This document shows, one piece after another, positions 16,205 to 24,245 of a stretch of DNA of 64,000 nt (position 1 is its first letter; every line of letters starts with the position of its first letter). Both the position numbers and the translations under genes were made by a program. The notes under the pieces were generated by a model. It searched no databases. It was not told the DNA's origin and was given only the letters and a program-made list of their open reading frames with translations. The stretch spans positions 1,453,753 through 1,517,752 of the forward strand of contig NZ_LT962671.1 of the NCBI RefSeq assembly GCF_900199545.1. The letters run 5' to 3'. This DNA is from Raoultibacter massiliensis. Its GTDB lineage: Bacteria > Actinomycetota > Coriobacteriia > Coriobacteriales > Eggerthellaceae.

Positions 16205-18127
16205 CTAGCGCGAAGCTATCGTCTGGCCTGCTGCGAACCCGTCGGCCATGCTGCCGACGCCGCAAATGTCCTGACGCGTTTCGCCCGCCGCATAGAGGCC
16301 CGGGATGGGATCTCCCGCTTCGGTGAGCACCTCATGCGTGTTCTCGTCGGTGGCCAGGCCGCCGATCGTGATGTGAGCGGCCCACGTGACCGGCGAGGCG
16401 AAGAACGGCGGCTCCTCTACCGAGCTCAGTTCGGTGAACAGGTACCGCCCGAACGTCTCGTCCTCGCCCGCCCAAGCGGCCTCGTTGAACGCCTCGATGG
16501 TTTCGACGAACGCGCCCTTATCGCACCCCATCTGCTCAGCCAGCTCCTCAAGGGTGTCGGCCCGATACAAAAGCCCGCGGCGCAGCAGCGTTTCCTGACG
16601 CTCTTCGGACGGGTAGTCGCTGCACTTCTTGTCGCACACGAAGAATCCGAGGCTGTCGGGCTGCTTCATGAGCTCGGAGGTTATCGTGAAGCGATCGGTC
16701 GTCTCGTCGACGAAGCGCTTGCCGTCTTTGTTGACAACCGGACTGTCGCCGAACGCGCCCATGATATCCTCGAACGAGAAGTTGACCGGATCGTTGAAGG
16801 GAAACATCATCTGATTGCCCATATCGACAACGCCCGCACCGAGCTTGGTTGCCATGGCTATGCCGTCGCCGGTATGCCCGTTGACGTTTGTGGTGGGAAT
16901 GGCGCCTTCCGGATACTCCCACTCGGTGTTGTACTGCCTGAGCATATCCGAGTTGCCCGAAAAGCCGCCCGATGCGAGCAACACGCTCTCGGCCTTGATG
17001 GTGTAGCCGATGCCGTCTTCCGCCGTCGCCTCAACGCCGACGACCGCACCGTTCTCGACGATCAGTTCGTCGACCGCGGTGGCAAGATAGACTTCGATGT
17101 CCATGGTGCCGCCCGCAATAAAATCTTCGTAGAAATCGAAGTAACCTTCGCCGTTGACACCTTCCACAGGACCCGACCAGCGCGGGTATTGATACCCCGT
17201 GATCGCGAACGTGGGCTCGATCCATTCGAATCCGTTTTCAGTCATCCACTGGTTGAGCGCAAGGATGTTCTTCCCCACGGGAAGATACGCCTCGACGGGC
17301 AGACCCTCGCCGGTCGTAACCGCGAAATCGAGGGCGTAGTAATTCGGCGAATCGAACAGCTTCGCGCTGCCCGATGCCTTGAATGCCTCGAACTCCCGCC
17401 TGACCGCATCGACCACCTCGGGATTCGACTGGGCCGCAATCTCGCTGCCGAGCACGTCTTCAACATAGCGCTCAAGCTCCGGCGTCATCGCGGGACGCGC
17501 ATCATCGGGCGCGGCAAGATATTCGAGGTATCCTCCCGAAACCAGGCAGTTGCCGCCGATGTTCGAATTCTTCTCGAGTACGATGACGCGCTTGCCACCC
17601 TGCGCCGCAGCAATGGCGCCGCCCATGCCGCTCGCCCCCGCGCCGACCACGACGACATCGGCCTCGAGATCAACATGCTCGCCACTCGGCTCGGACGCGC
17701 CTTTCTTCTTGAGCGCCGAGACGCTGCCGCCCGCCTGCTCGACGCAGGAAGACACCGCGTTGAGGATGGCCATGCTCGTAAGCGTCGAACCCGTCACCGT
17801 ATCGACACCGAGCCCCTGAGCATCGACGATGCGCTCGGGCATCTTCTCGATGGCGGGTTGCTCGATGCGGGCGGTGTCGCCGCTTTTCACCACGCGCACG
17901 GCAGCGATGGAGTCTTCCGTAAAATCGGTTTCGACGACGACGGCATCGAACTTGCCCTCCGCCTCACCGGTGTAGGTTCCCGCAGTGAAGCCGCCGGCTT
18001 TGCCCGATTCCCCCTGGGCGCTCGGTGCGCACCCCGCCAGTCCGAAAACGGCAAGCTGAACCCCCGCAACCGTAGCCGCTCCGAGAAACGTGCGACGGCT
18101 CATATTCGTTGCTGTGCTTCCTCCCAT
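16205..18127 (-). CDS. Tat-exported FMN/FAD flavocytochrome-type reductase (fumarate-reductase-like)
   Basis: A 640-residue exported flavoprotein. The N-terminus has a twin-arginine motif (SRRTFLG, residues 10-16) and a lipobox ending at C33 (GLAGC). An FMN-binding domain (about 45-130) carries the covalent flavin site VTGSTLTS at 111-118. The FAD domain starts with GAGASG at 162-167 and ends with the family's AAGE...GVGSMADGFAAGQ block. AAAGGAG precedes the ATG. Family members reduce fumarate, urocanate, methacrylate or other alpha,beta-unsaturated acids on the outer face; no heme motif is present here, so an external quinol or cytochrome donor is needed. The substrate is not known, and the gene is monocistronic. 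Confidence 0.88.
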   Translation of the reverse strand: MGGSTATNMSRRTFLGAATVAGVQLAVFGLAGCAPSAQGESGKAGGFTAGTYTGEAEGKFDAVVVETDFTEDSIAAVRVVKSGDTARIEQPAIEKMPERIVDAQGLGVDTVTGSTLTSMAILNAVSSCVEQAGGSVSALKKKGASEPSGEHVDLEADVVVVGAGASGMGGAIAAAQGGKRVIVLEKNSNIGGNCLVSGGYLEYLAAPDDARPAMTPELERYVEDVLGSEIAAQSNPEVVDAVRREFEAFKASGSAKLFDSPNYYALDFAVTTGEGLPVEAYLPVGKNILALNQWMTENGFEWIEPTFAITGYQYPRWSGPVEGVNGEGYFDFYEDFIAGGTMDIEVYLATAVDELIVENGAVVGVEATAEDGIGYTIKAESVLLASGGFSGNSDMLRQYNTEWEYPEGAIPTTNVNGHTGDGIAMATKLGAGVVDMGNQMMFPFNDPVNFSFEDIMGAFGDSPVVNKDGKRFVDETTDRFTITSELMKQPDSLGFFVCDKKCSDYPSEERQETLLRRGLLYRADTLEELAEQMGCDKGAFVETIEAFNEAAWAGEDETFGRYLFTELSSVEEPPFFASPVTWAAHITIGGLATDENTHEVLTEAGDPIPGLYAAGETRQDICGVGSMADGFAAGQTIASR

Positions 18128-18208
18128 TGCTTTTCACTCCTTTCACGGCGATGCCGCGCGTTGAACTTTGACGGAGAAAGCCTATCCGCGAAAGGGAAAA
18201 TGCAGTAC

Positions 18209-18222
18209 ACCCCATAGGGGGT
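18209..18222. promoter_or_regulatory. ACCCC-N4-GGGGT dyad upstream of the flavocytochrome gene
   Basis: An ACCCC/GGGGT dyad with a 4-base spacer (ATAG) lies 82-95 bases upstream of the ATG at 18127. It resembles the C-run/G-run palindrome at 13850-13860 upstream of the molybdopterin block, although the spacer differs. A possible -10 (TAGGCT, 18184-18179) lies downstream of it. It could be an activator site; direct evidence is lacking. Confidence 0.35.
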
Positions 18223-18297
18223 ATTTGCAAATAAGCAGATCAAGCAATGTTTTTCGATTGCGGAAGATGCGCGGGGTACATGCGAAGCGGAGCCTTG

Positions 18298-19194
18298 CTA
18301 ACCGATAGCCTCGTCCTCGGACGGCGTGTCGGATGATGTCTTTTTCCCGCCGAACAGCTCGCCGAAAGCCGCACCGCCCAAAATGAGCACGGCGCCGAAC
18401 ACCTGGACGACGGAAAGGTGCTCGCCAAGGAGAAGCGCCGAGAACGCCAGGGCCGACAGGGGCTCGAGGTAACCGAAGATCGAAACGGTTTGGGCCGAAA
18501 GGCGCTTGATCGAGGAAAAGTACCAATAGCAGCCAAGCCCCGTATTGACGATGCCGAGAAAAAGCATCGGCAGAATGCTTTGGGCGGGAATCGATAGTTC
18601 GCCCGTATGGTTGAACGCGGTGAACACGGCGACGACCACGCAGGCGAACACCAGCTGCCACAAGGAGTTTTCGACACCGGTGACGCCCGTTGCCTTCTTG
18701 TTGGCGATCACCATGACCGCGTACAGCACCGCAGAAAGGATGCCGCAGGCAAAACCCCACGCCGAATCGCCCGTGGGAACGGAAAAGCCGTTGACGCACA
18801 CCATGCCCAGCAGCACGGCAACGAAACCGACGGCCATCGCCCGCCCGATCCGCTCCCCGAACGCAAGCGGAGCAAGCGCCATGACGATAACGGGCCCGCA
18901 GTAGTACAGAAGCGTCGAAACGCTGACGCCCACAAGGCGATACGCTTCGAAGAGCAGCATCCAGCTAGCCCCCATGGCCGCCCCCGAAACCACCAGGTAC
19001 CACGCCTGCCTTCCCACGCGGAAGAATTGCAGCTTCTTGCGGCTGAGCACAAACGCCCCCGCAAGGAACAGACTGCCGATCAACGTGCGGGCGAGCACGA
19101 TCTCATAGCTCGGCAGATCGATAGAACTCGCGACGATGCCGTTCGTGCCGAACAGCACGAGCGCAGCGAAATATATGATGTAAGCACGCCTCAT
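18298..19194 (-). CDS. EamA/DMT-family transporter
   Basis: A 298-residue protein with ten predicted hydrophobic helices arranged as two EamA repeats, the standard drug/metabolite transporter layout. ATG at 19194 is preferred because GAGGGAG lies just upstream and membrane segment 1 begins at once; a longer frame to 19263 adds a polar 23-residue extension without a clear site. The charged C-terminal tail (GGKKTSSDTPSEDEAIG) is cytoplasmic. Members export amino acids, sugars or metabolites. No operon partner is close enough to suggest a substrate. Confidence 0.8.
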   Translation of the reverse strand: MRRAYIIYFAALVLFGTNGIVASSIDLPSYEIVLARTLIGSLFLAGAFVLSRKKLQFFRVGRQAWYLVVSGAAMGASWMLLFEAYRLVGVSVSTLLYYCGPVIVMALAPLAFGERIGRAMAVGFVAVLLGMVCVNGFSVPTGDSAWGFACGILSAVLYAVMVIANKKATGVTGVENSLWQLVFACVVVAVFTAFNHTGELSIPAQSILPMLFLGIVNTGLGCYWYFSSIKRLSAQTVSIFGYLEPLSALAFSALLLGEHLSVVQVFGAVLILGGAAFGELFGGKKTSSDTPSEDEAIG

Positions 19195-19313
19195 CGACTC
19201 CCTCACGCGGGTCGGCGGCGAAGCAGTTGCGAGAAGCGCCTCGCGGATACCCTGCCCAGCCATCAGCCATCAGCTGAACCATGATACCCGATCAAACGCG
19301 TGGGCGCGACGGC

Positions 19314-19637
19314 TCATCCCCTCTTTTCCGCCGCCTGCTTGCGATACGCCTCGAGCGCTTCCTGGTATCCGCCCGCCACCTTCTTGAAATACAGCGTATA
19401 GCCGACGGATACGAAGGCGAATATCGCAAGGAAGACGATGAAGAAGCTCACCGCGGATTCGATGCGCGGGGGAAACCAGCCCGCAAACCAACCGCACGCG
19501 AAGATAAGGGGTGCCGCCGTCAATGCGAAACCGGCCAGCCGCGTGGCGTAGCGCATCCGCTTGAGAACAAATCCGCTGAACCAGAACCCTTGCAGCAGTG
19601 CGGCGACCAACACAGCGACCAGCATGCCGACACTCAT
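19314..19637 (-). CDS. Small hypothetical membrane protein
   Basis: About 107 residues with three hydrophobic helices and a charged C-terminal helix (YQEALEAYRKQAAEKRG). ATG at 19637 has AAGG 7 bases upstream; a GTG at 19679 would add 14 residues but lacks a site. It is not similar to a family I can name. It lies alone between the EamA carrier and the toxin-antitoxin module. Confidence 0.55.
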   Translation of the reverse strand: MSVGMLVAVLVAALLQGFWFSGFVLKRMRYATRLAGFALTAAPLIFACGWFAGWFPPRIESAVSFFIVFLAIFAFVSVGYTLYFKKVAGGYQEALEAYRKQAAEKRG

Positions 19638-19918
19638 ATCGAGGCCTTCGCTGTGACCTGCATAGATATAGGCGAACACGCGCCTGTCGACTGCCTCGAC
19701 GTAGAGCCGGTCGCGCTCGGCAAGCGCATACGCCTATCCTGCTTCTCAGACACCACGAGTTGCACGAAAAGGCAACCGCCTTGCAGGTGAGCTTAGTGAG
19801 ACCTATCGAAACATCGCCTGATTTTCCGAGTTGCTATCGAGAGACGCAAGGCGGCTTGGGTGCGACGACTTTGCGCCTTCAGCCGCATCAGTTGGTCAAG
19901 CAGCGGAATTACATAGTC
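19638..19918. other. Intergenic region without recognisable gene
   Basis: About 280 bases between a minus-strand membrane protein and the plus-strand toxin-antitoxin module. A short imperfect dyad (GCAAGGCGGCTT near 19845 facing AACCGCCTTGC near 19778) is present, but there is no terminator tail, no RNA gene and no coding signal. Base composition turns AT-rich towards the module's promoter. Confidence 0.45.
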
Positions 19919-19969
19919 GTATATTTGTGTAGTTGTGTAGTTGTATATTTGTATACTATAATATACTCA
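19919..19969 (+). promoter_or_regulatory. AT-rich promoter of the toxin-antitoxin module, probably leaderless
   Basis: TTGTGT (19933-19938) and TATAAT (19957-19962) are 18 bases apart. The expected start point falls at or next to the A of the ATG at 19969, and no Shine-Dalgarno sequence lies before that ATG, so the mRNA is probably leaderless. The direct repeat GTATATTTGT (19919-19928 and 19943-19952, 24 bases apart) and a doubled TGTGTAGT are likely binding sites for the antitoxin. Confidence 0.6.
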
Positions 19970-20265
19970 TGATCGAGATTGCCCGAACAGACGAATTTGC
20001 CCGATGGCTGAAGCGGCTGAAAGATGCTTCAGCCAGGGCGCGCATCAACCTGAGGGTCGACCGCGTAGCGATGACCGGAAACCTCGGCGACTGCAAGTCG
20101 GTGGGAGACGGCGTATCGGAAATGAGGATCGATTACGGGCCTGGCTACCGGCTGTATTTCGCCTGGCGCGAAGATAAGTTGATTCTGCTGCTCGTCGACG
20201 GAGACAAATCGACTCAACAGAAAGACATCGCAAGAGCGAAACGGCTGAATGGCGAATACGAATGA
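19969..20265 (+). CDS. RelE/ParE-superfamily toxin (HigB/Gp49-like)
   Basis: A 98-residue basic protein with the features of the addiction-module killer branch: TDEFARWLKRLKD near the N-terminus, a central GDCKSVGDGVSEMRIDYGPGYRLYF and a C-terminal LLLVDGDKSTQQKDIARAK. Such toxins are mRNA interferases that act with a helix-turn-helix antitoxin encoded downstream, as here. The ATG at 19969 has no ribosome site and is only seven bases from the -10 box, hence the leaderless inference. The local region is much more AT-rich than its surroundings, a sign of horizontal acquisition. Confidence 0.85.
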   Translation: MIEIARTDEFARWLKRLKDASARARINLRVDRVAMTGNLGDCKSVGDGVSEMRIDYGPGYRLYFAWREDKLILLLVDGDKSTQQKDIARAKRLNGEYE

Positions 20266-20567
20266 CGAAAGAGGCGGTGGAAATGAAGAAAGCGGCAAAA
20301 TGGGATACGGTTGAATTCTTAGAAACCGAAGAGGATATGGTTGCGTATCTTAATGCAGCGCTCGAAGAAGGCAACAGCGAGCTCATAAACGTAGCCCTGG
20401 GCAATATCGCCCGCGCAAAGGGCATGACGCAACTTGCGCGAGAAACCGGTATTACCCGAGACGGGCTCTACAAGGCACTTTCTCCGCAGGGCAATCCTTC
20501 TTTCGACACCATACTGAAAGTCTCAAAAGCGTTGGGAATGAAGCTCAGCGTTTCCATGCCGACATAG
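20262..20567 (+). CDS. Antitoxin with helix-turn-helix domain (HigA/addiction antidote)
   Basis: A 101-residue protein overlapping the toxin by four bases (ATGA), giving coupled translation. The N-terminal third (KKAAKWDTVEFLETEEDMVAYLNAALEEG) matches the antidote family that pairs with Gp49/RelE toxins, and residues about 50-95 form an HTH (TQLARETGITRDGLYKAL) ending GNPSFDTILKVSKALGMKLSV. It should neutralise the toxin and bind the repeats in the module's promoter. Toxin-first gene order is typical for this subtype. Confidence 0.85.
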   Translation: MTKEAVEMKKAAKWDTVEFLETEEDMVAYLNAALEEGNSELINVALGNIARAKGMTQLARETGITRDGLYKALSPQGNPSFDTILKVSKALGMKLSVSMPT

Positions 20568-20657
20568 CCAAGGTCCCGTAAGGGCGAACCTCTTAAGAAG
20601 GGCTCAAAAACGGTCGGGGCTTCGCCAGCATCTATTTCCACACGAGAGACTGACTTC

Positions 20658-20704
20658 TTGACAACGAACATTCGTTTGCATACTATTATACGAACAAATA
20701 TTCG
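20658..20704 (+). promoter_or_regulatory. SOS-type promoter with two LexA-like boxes
   Basis: TTGACA (20658-20663) and TACTAT (20681-20686) are 17 bases apart. Box 1, CGAACATTCGTTTG (20665-20678), fills the spacer; box 2, CGAACAAATATTCG (20691-20704), lies just downstream of the -10. Both match the Gram-positive/actinobacterial LexA consensus CGAAC-N4-GTTYG with one deviation or fewer in the conserved arms. Repression by LexA and induction by DNA damage follow by analogy and fit the repair-type genes downstream. Confidence 0.8.
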
Positions 20705-20718
20705 TTTCAGGGAGCCGC

Positions 20719-22212
20719 ATGGACATCGCAGATAAACTGGAAATACTTGCCGATGCAGCGAAGTACGACGTTGCCTGCACCTCTTCGGGCATTGATCGCG
20801 ATGCGCAGAAGGGGAAGCTCGGCAACACCCTGGCAGCAGGCATCTGCCACAGCTTCTCAGCCGACGGGCGCTGCATCACATTGCTCAAAGTGCTCATGAC
20901 CAACGTCTGCGTATACGATTGCGCCTACTGCGTCAACCGATGCTCCAACGAGATAGCTCGCGCCGCCTTCAAGCCACGCGAGCTCGCAGATCTTACGATA
21001 GGCTTCTATCGCCGCAATTACGTCGAGGGTCTCTTCCTCAGTTCGGGCGTCATCAAGAGCCCCGATTACACAACCGAACTCATGATCGAAACACTCGAGA
21101 TACTGCGTTTCGAGCACGCGTTTCGCGGTTACATCCACGCGAAGGCGGTTCCCGGCACCTCGCCCGAACTCGTCGACCAGCTCGGGCACCTGGCCGACCG
21201 GATGAGCGTGAACATGGAACTGCCGTCGCAGAAGAGCCTGCAACTGCTCGCCCCTGAAAAGAACAAGCAAAACATCCTCGCTCCCATGAAGCAAATCAAA
21301 GAGAACATCGCCGAAGACAAGGATACGCGCGCAATCATGCGCAAATGCACCACCTATATGGCTGAAAGCAAGCCGAAGAAGAAAACGCGCGCATTCGTTC
21401 CCGCCGGGCAAAGCACGCAGATGATAATCGGCGCCACCCCCGAGAGCGATTACCATATCCTCAACCTTTCGGCATCGCTGTACCGCACGCTGTCTCTCAA
21501 GCGCGTATTCTTCAGCGCCTATCTTCCCGTAAACGACGACAGGCGGCTTCCTTCGGCCGATGCCATCGAGCTCAATCGCGAACACCGTCTCTACCAGGCA
21601 GATTGGCTTTTGCGCTTCTACCGGTTCGACGTGAACGAAATCATCGACGAAGAGCATCCGTTCCTCGATCCGATGCTCGATCCGAAAGCGAACTGGGCTA
21701 TCAACAACCTCGATCGCTTCCCCGTCGAAGTGAACACCGCGTCCTACGAAATGCTGCTGCGCGTGCCGGGCATAGGCGTGCGCGGCGCGAAATCCATCAT
21801 GAGGGCACGGAAACGCTCGACCCTGCGCGAACCCGAACTGCGAAAGCTGGGTATCGCCTACAAACGGGCACGTTACTTCATAACCTGCAACGGCAGCTAC
21901 GGCGGCACAGGGGCTGATTTCTCACGCGAAGGCCTGCGGGCGCAGCTCGCGGCCCCCATTAAAGGCGGAAGCCACGGAAGGCGTGCCGACAAGGCCATCC
22001 CCGGGCAGCTGAGCCTGTTCGAGCAAACCGAAGCACCGAAGCCCAAGATCATGCGACCGCAAGAATACCGCACGCTCCACGAACCTCCCGCGGTGACAAA
22101 CGACCCGCTCGCCGCATCGCTGCCCGAATGGTTCGGCGCATCCGCAAGCGCCCCACTCCGCGGGCCCGCTCGGCCCAGCCGCGAAAAAGTTCTCATCGGC
22201 ACACGCGCATGA
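20719..22212 (+). CDS. Putative DNA modification/repair radical SAM protein (TIGR03916-type)
   Basis: A 497-residue protein with a radical SAM core near the N-terminus (CVYDCAYC, residues 64-71, giving the CxxxCxxC cluster) and a helix-hairpin-helix region at about 345-375 (NTASYEMLLRVPGIGVRGAKSI) for DNA binding. This arrangement is the uncharacterised radical SAM family always found next to a UDG-like partner, as here. AGGGAG precedes the ATG, and the gene is driven by an SOS-type promoter. The C-terminal 90 residues are basic and poorly conserved. A role in repairing or editing damaged bases is expected from family context; the reaction is unknown. Confidence 0.9.
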   Translation: MDIADKLEILADAAKYDVACTSSGIDRDAQKGKLGNTLAAGICHSFSADGRCITLLKVLMTNVCVYDCAYCVNRCSNEIARAAFKPRELADLTIGFYRRNYVEGLFLSSGVIKSPDYTTELMIETLEILRFEHAFRGYIHAKAVPGTSPELVDQLGHLADRMSVNMELPSQKSLQLLAPEKNKQNILAPMKQIKENIAEDKDTRAIMRKCTTYMAESKPKKKTRAFVPAGQSTQMIIGATPESDYHILNLSASLYRTLSLKRVFFSAYLPVNDDRRLPSADAIELNREHRLYQADWLLRFYRFDVNEIIDEEHPFLDPMLDPKANWAINNLDRFPVEVNTASYEMLLRVPGIGVRGAKSIMRARKRSTLREPELRKLGIAYKRARYFITCNGSYGGTGADFSREGLRAQLAAPIKGGSHGRRADKAIPGQLSLFEQTEAPKPKIMRPQEYRTLHEPPAVTNDPLAASLPEWFGASASAPLRGPARPSREKVLIGTRA

Positions 22213-23054
22213 CCGAACTCGCTTACGTCTACGACGGCTCGCTCGAAGGTCTTCTAAGCGCGATCTTCACCGCCTACGCGTGCAAAGAGGATCCGTCCGA
22301 TGTCGTCATCGCAAAAAACCTGCAACCGCGCCTCGGCCAAGAGATGCGCGACATCGAATCGGATATGGACGTTGCGCTGCGCGTGCAGAAGGGCATCTGC
22401 CGCACGTGCGGACCAGTTGTATTCGACGCCGTTAAAAGCGCGTCGCTTTCCGATGATCCTGCTGCGGGAAGCATCGTGTACCGGTTCGTTCGATACGCCA
22501 TGGCGAAGCACAAACCGCATGATTGCACGGGATGCCCGCGCAAAATGCGCTGCGGAGGCCTGTGCACCCGCAGTCAGAAGAACAGCGCACTCAACGATAT
22601 CGTCCATCCAAGCGTCGCGCCGTTCCACGAACTCAACCGCGCCGTCTACAACGAGCGACATCGCATGCTGCAATTCCTCCGCTTCGAACATATGGAAGGA
22701 GACGTTTGGTTCGCCCGATGCAACCCCGCAGCTTCGGTCGTGCCGCTCATCATGGACTGGTTCGCCGGAAGGTTCAACACCCAGGCGTTCATGATCTACG
22801 ACGAGAACCATCGTATCGCGGGCGTCTACGAGGGGAAGGAATGGTATCTTGTCAAAACGGACAGCCTGATGCTGCCCGAGCATTCCGCCGAAGAGGAGGT
22901 GATGCAGGCAGCTTGGAAGCGCTTCTACAACACCATCGCCGTGGAATCCCGCTACAACCCCGAGCTCCGCCGCCAGTTCATGCCCAAACGCTTCTGGAAG
23001 AACATCACCGAGATGAAGGAAACGCTGCCGAGCAGAGAAATCACCAGGCGATAA
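22209..23054 (+). CDS. DNA metabolism protein, partner of the radical SAM protein (TIGR03915/DUF4130-type)
   Basis: A 281-residue soluble protein overlapping the previous gene by ATGA. The N-terminus (YVYDGSLEGLLSAIFTAY) and the C-terminal block with FHELNRAVYNERHRMLQFLRFEHMEG and RYNPELRRQFMPKRFW mark the DUF4130/TIGR03915 family, which is encoded with the radical SAM/HhH protein across bacteria. A central CTGCPRKMRC cluster could bind metal. It is thought to act on DNA, with distant similarity to uracil-DNA glycosylases. Both genes should be co-induced by DNA damage. Confidence 0.88.
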   Translation: MTELAYVYDGSLEGLLSAIFTAYACKEDPSDVVIAKNLQPRLGQEMRDIESDMDVALRVQKGICRTCGPVVFDAVKSASLSDDPAAGSIVYRFVRYAMAKHKPHDCTGCPRKMRCGGLCTRSQKNSALNDIVHPSVAPFHELNRAVYNERHRMLQFLRFEHMEGDVWFARCNPAASVVPLIMDWFAGRFNTQAFMIYDENHRIAGVYEGKEWYLVKTDSLMLPEHSAEEEVMQAAWKRFYNTIAVESRYNPELRRQFMPKRFWKNITEMKETLPSREITRR

Positions 23055-23198
23055 CCCGTTGCGCACTGCAGGGCCAGAGCCGCCTGCGCGAAAGAAGTGC
23101 GACTGCACGCTACGCCGCATCGGATCGGAATGCCAACGGCAATCGGCGAATCGTTGCAGATGAAGGTCCGAAGCACCCCGAGACGCATCCGAAAGCGA

Positions 23199-24245
23199 TC
23201 AATCGCCCCGCGCGCTCCCATCGACCCCGCTTCCGTCGAATGCGGGGATGAAGCTCTCGCCCACCGCATCGCCCTCCTGCCAAAAGTAGTCTTCGATACC
23301 GAGGCCATCGGCGAAATCGAGCAGCGCCTCGTAGTCTTCGGCGGGCACCCGCTCGTTCAGCGCAGGATGTTCGGGAAACGCGCGCAGGGGCGTGTACTGG
23401 TTCATGAGGCTGAGCGCGATCGAGTCGCCGTACCGCTCGGCGAGATGCGCCACGATAGCCTTCGAGTCGTCGAGCAGGCCCGGCAGCATCATATGGCGCA
23501 CAACCACGCCGCGCGATAGCACCGGACCGTCTTCCCCGGCGATCTCGCTGTAAGCAAGCCCGCCTATCTGGGAAACCATCTCATCGAGCGCAGAGCAGGC
23601 TGCTTCGCGGTAGTCGGACGCATGCGAGTACGCGCGAGCAGGATCATCCGACCAGTACTTGAAGTCAGTCAGGTAGACGTCGACGTAGCCCGCAAGCGAT
23701 CGGATGGCCCCGGGCGTTTCGTACCCCGAAGTGTTGTATACGATCGGCAGCGAAAGCCCGACGCTGCGCGCGGCGTCGATGGCATGTTTGATTTGGGGCA
23801 GGTAATGGGTCGGCGTGACCAGGTTGACGTTGAGTGCGCCCGCGCTCTGAAGCTCGAGAAATATTTCCGCAAGGCGATCGGCCGTTATCGCCCTGCCCGC
23901 TCGTCCGACGGCGATCTCGTGGTTCTGGCAATAGATGCACCGCAAAGGGCAATGGCTGAAGAACACCGTGCCGCTTCCCGCGTTCCCGCTGATCGGCGGC
24001 TCTTCCCAAAAATGGAGCGCCGCACGGGCAACCGCGAGCTCTGCCCCCGCGCCGCACGCGCCCCGCTCCCCCGCAGCTCGGTTCGCCCCGCATCCGCGCG
24101 GACAAAGCATGCAGCGCTCGGGCGGAAGAGGCGATGGATCGAACATCGTGCCGGGCGGTTCGGAAACACACGGCGACGGTTCGGGCGCATCGGACGCGAA
24201 ACCGGTTGATTCAAGCCTATCGCCGTGCAAAAAGCCCACAGCCAC
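23199..24245 (-). CDS. PflX-like radical SAM protein
   Basis: A radical SAM protein of the PflA/PflX-related class (COG1313). A first cysteine cluster (CMLCPRGCGANR, with CGAG later) precedes the CxxxCxxC site CPLRCIYC at about residues 99-106. The start is uncertain: GTG at 24245 abuts the upstream stop (TAGGTG) and implies coupling, while ATG at 24146 would give a 315-residue protein beginning just before the conserved cysteines. The first 33 residues of the long form look non-conserved. Homologues act as glycyl-radical activases or in unknown S-adenosylmethionine chemistry; the partner is not in the window. Confidence 0.78.
   Translation of the reverse strand: MAVGFLHGDRLESTGFASDAPEPSPCVSEPPGTMFDPSPLPPERCMLCPRGCGANRAAGERGACGAGAELAVARAALHFWEEPPISGNAGSGTVFFSHCPLRCIYCQNHEIAVGRAGRAITADRLAEIFLELQSAGALNVNLVTPTHYLPQIKHAIDAARSVGLSLPIVYNTSGYETPGAIRSLAGYVDVYLTDFKYWSDDPARAYSHASDYREAACSALDEMVSQIGGLAYSEIAGEDGPVLSRGVVVRHMMLPGLLDDSKAIVAHLAERYGDSIALSLMNQYTPLRAFPEHPALNERVPAEDYEALLDFADGLGIEDYFWQEGDAVGESFIPAFDGSGVDGSARGD

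Noticed and set aside
16151..18217. 688-codon open frame on the plus strand
   Set aside because: It is the antisense of the flavocytochrome gene, Arg/His/Leu-rich with no recognisable fold and no initiation signal.
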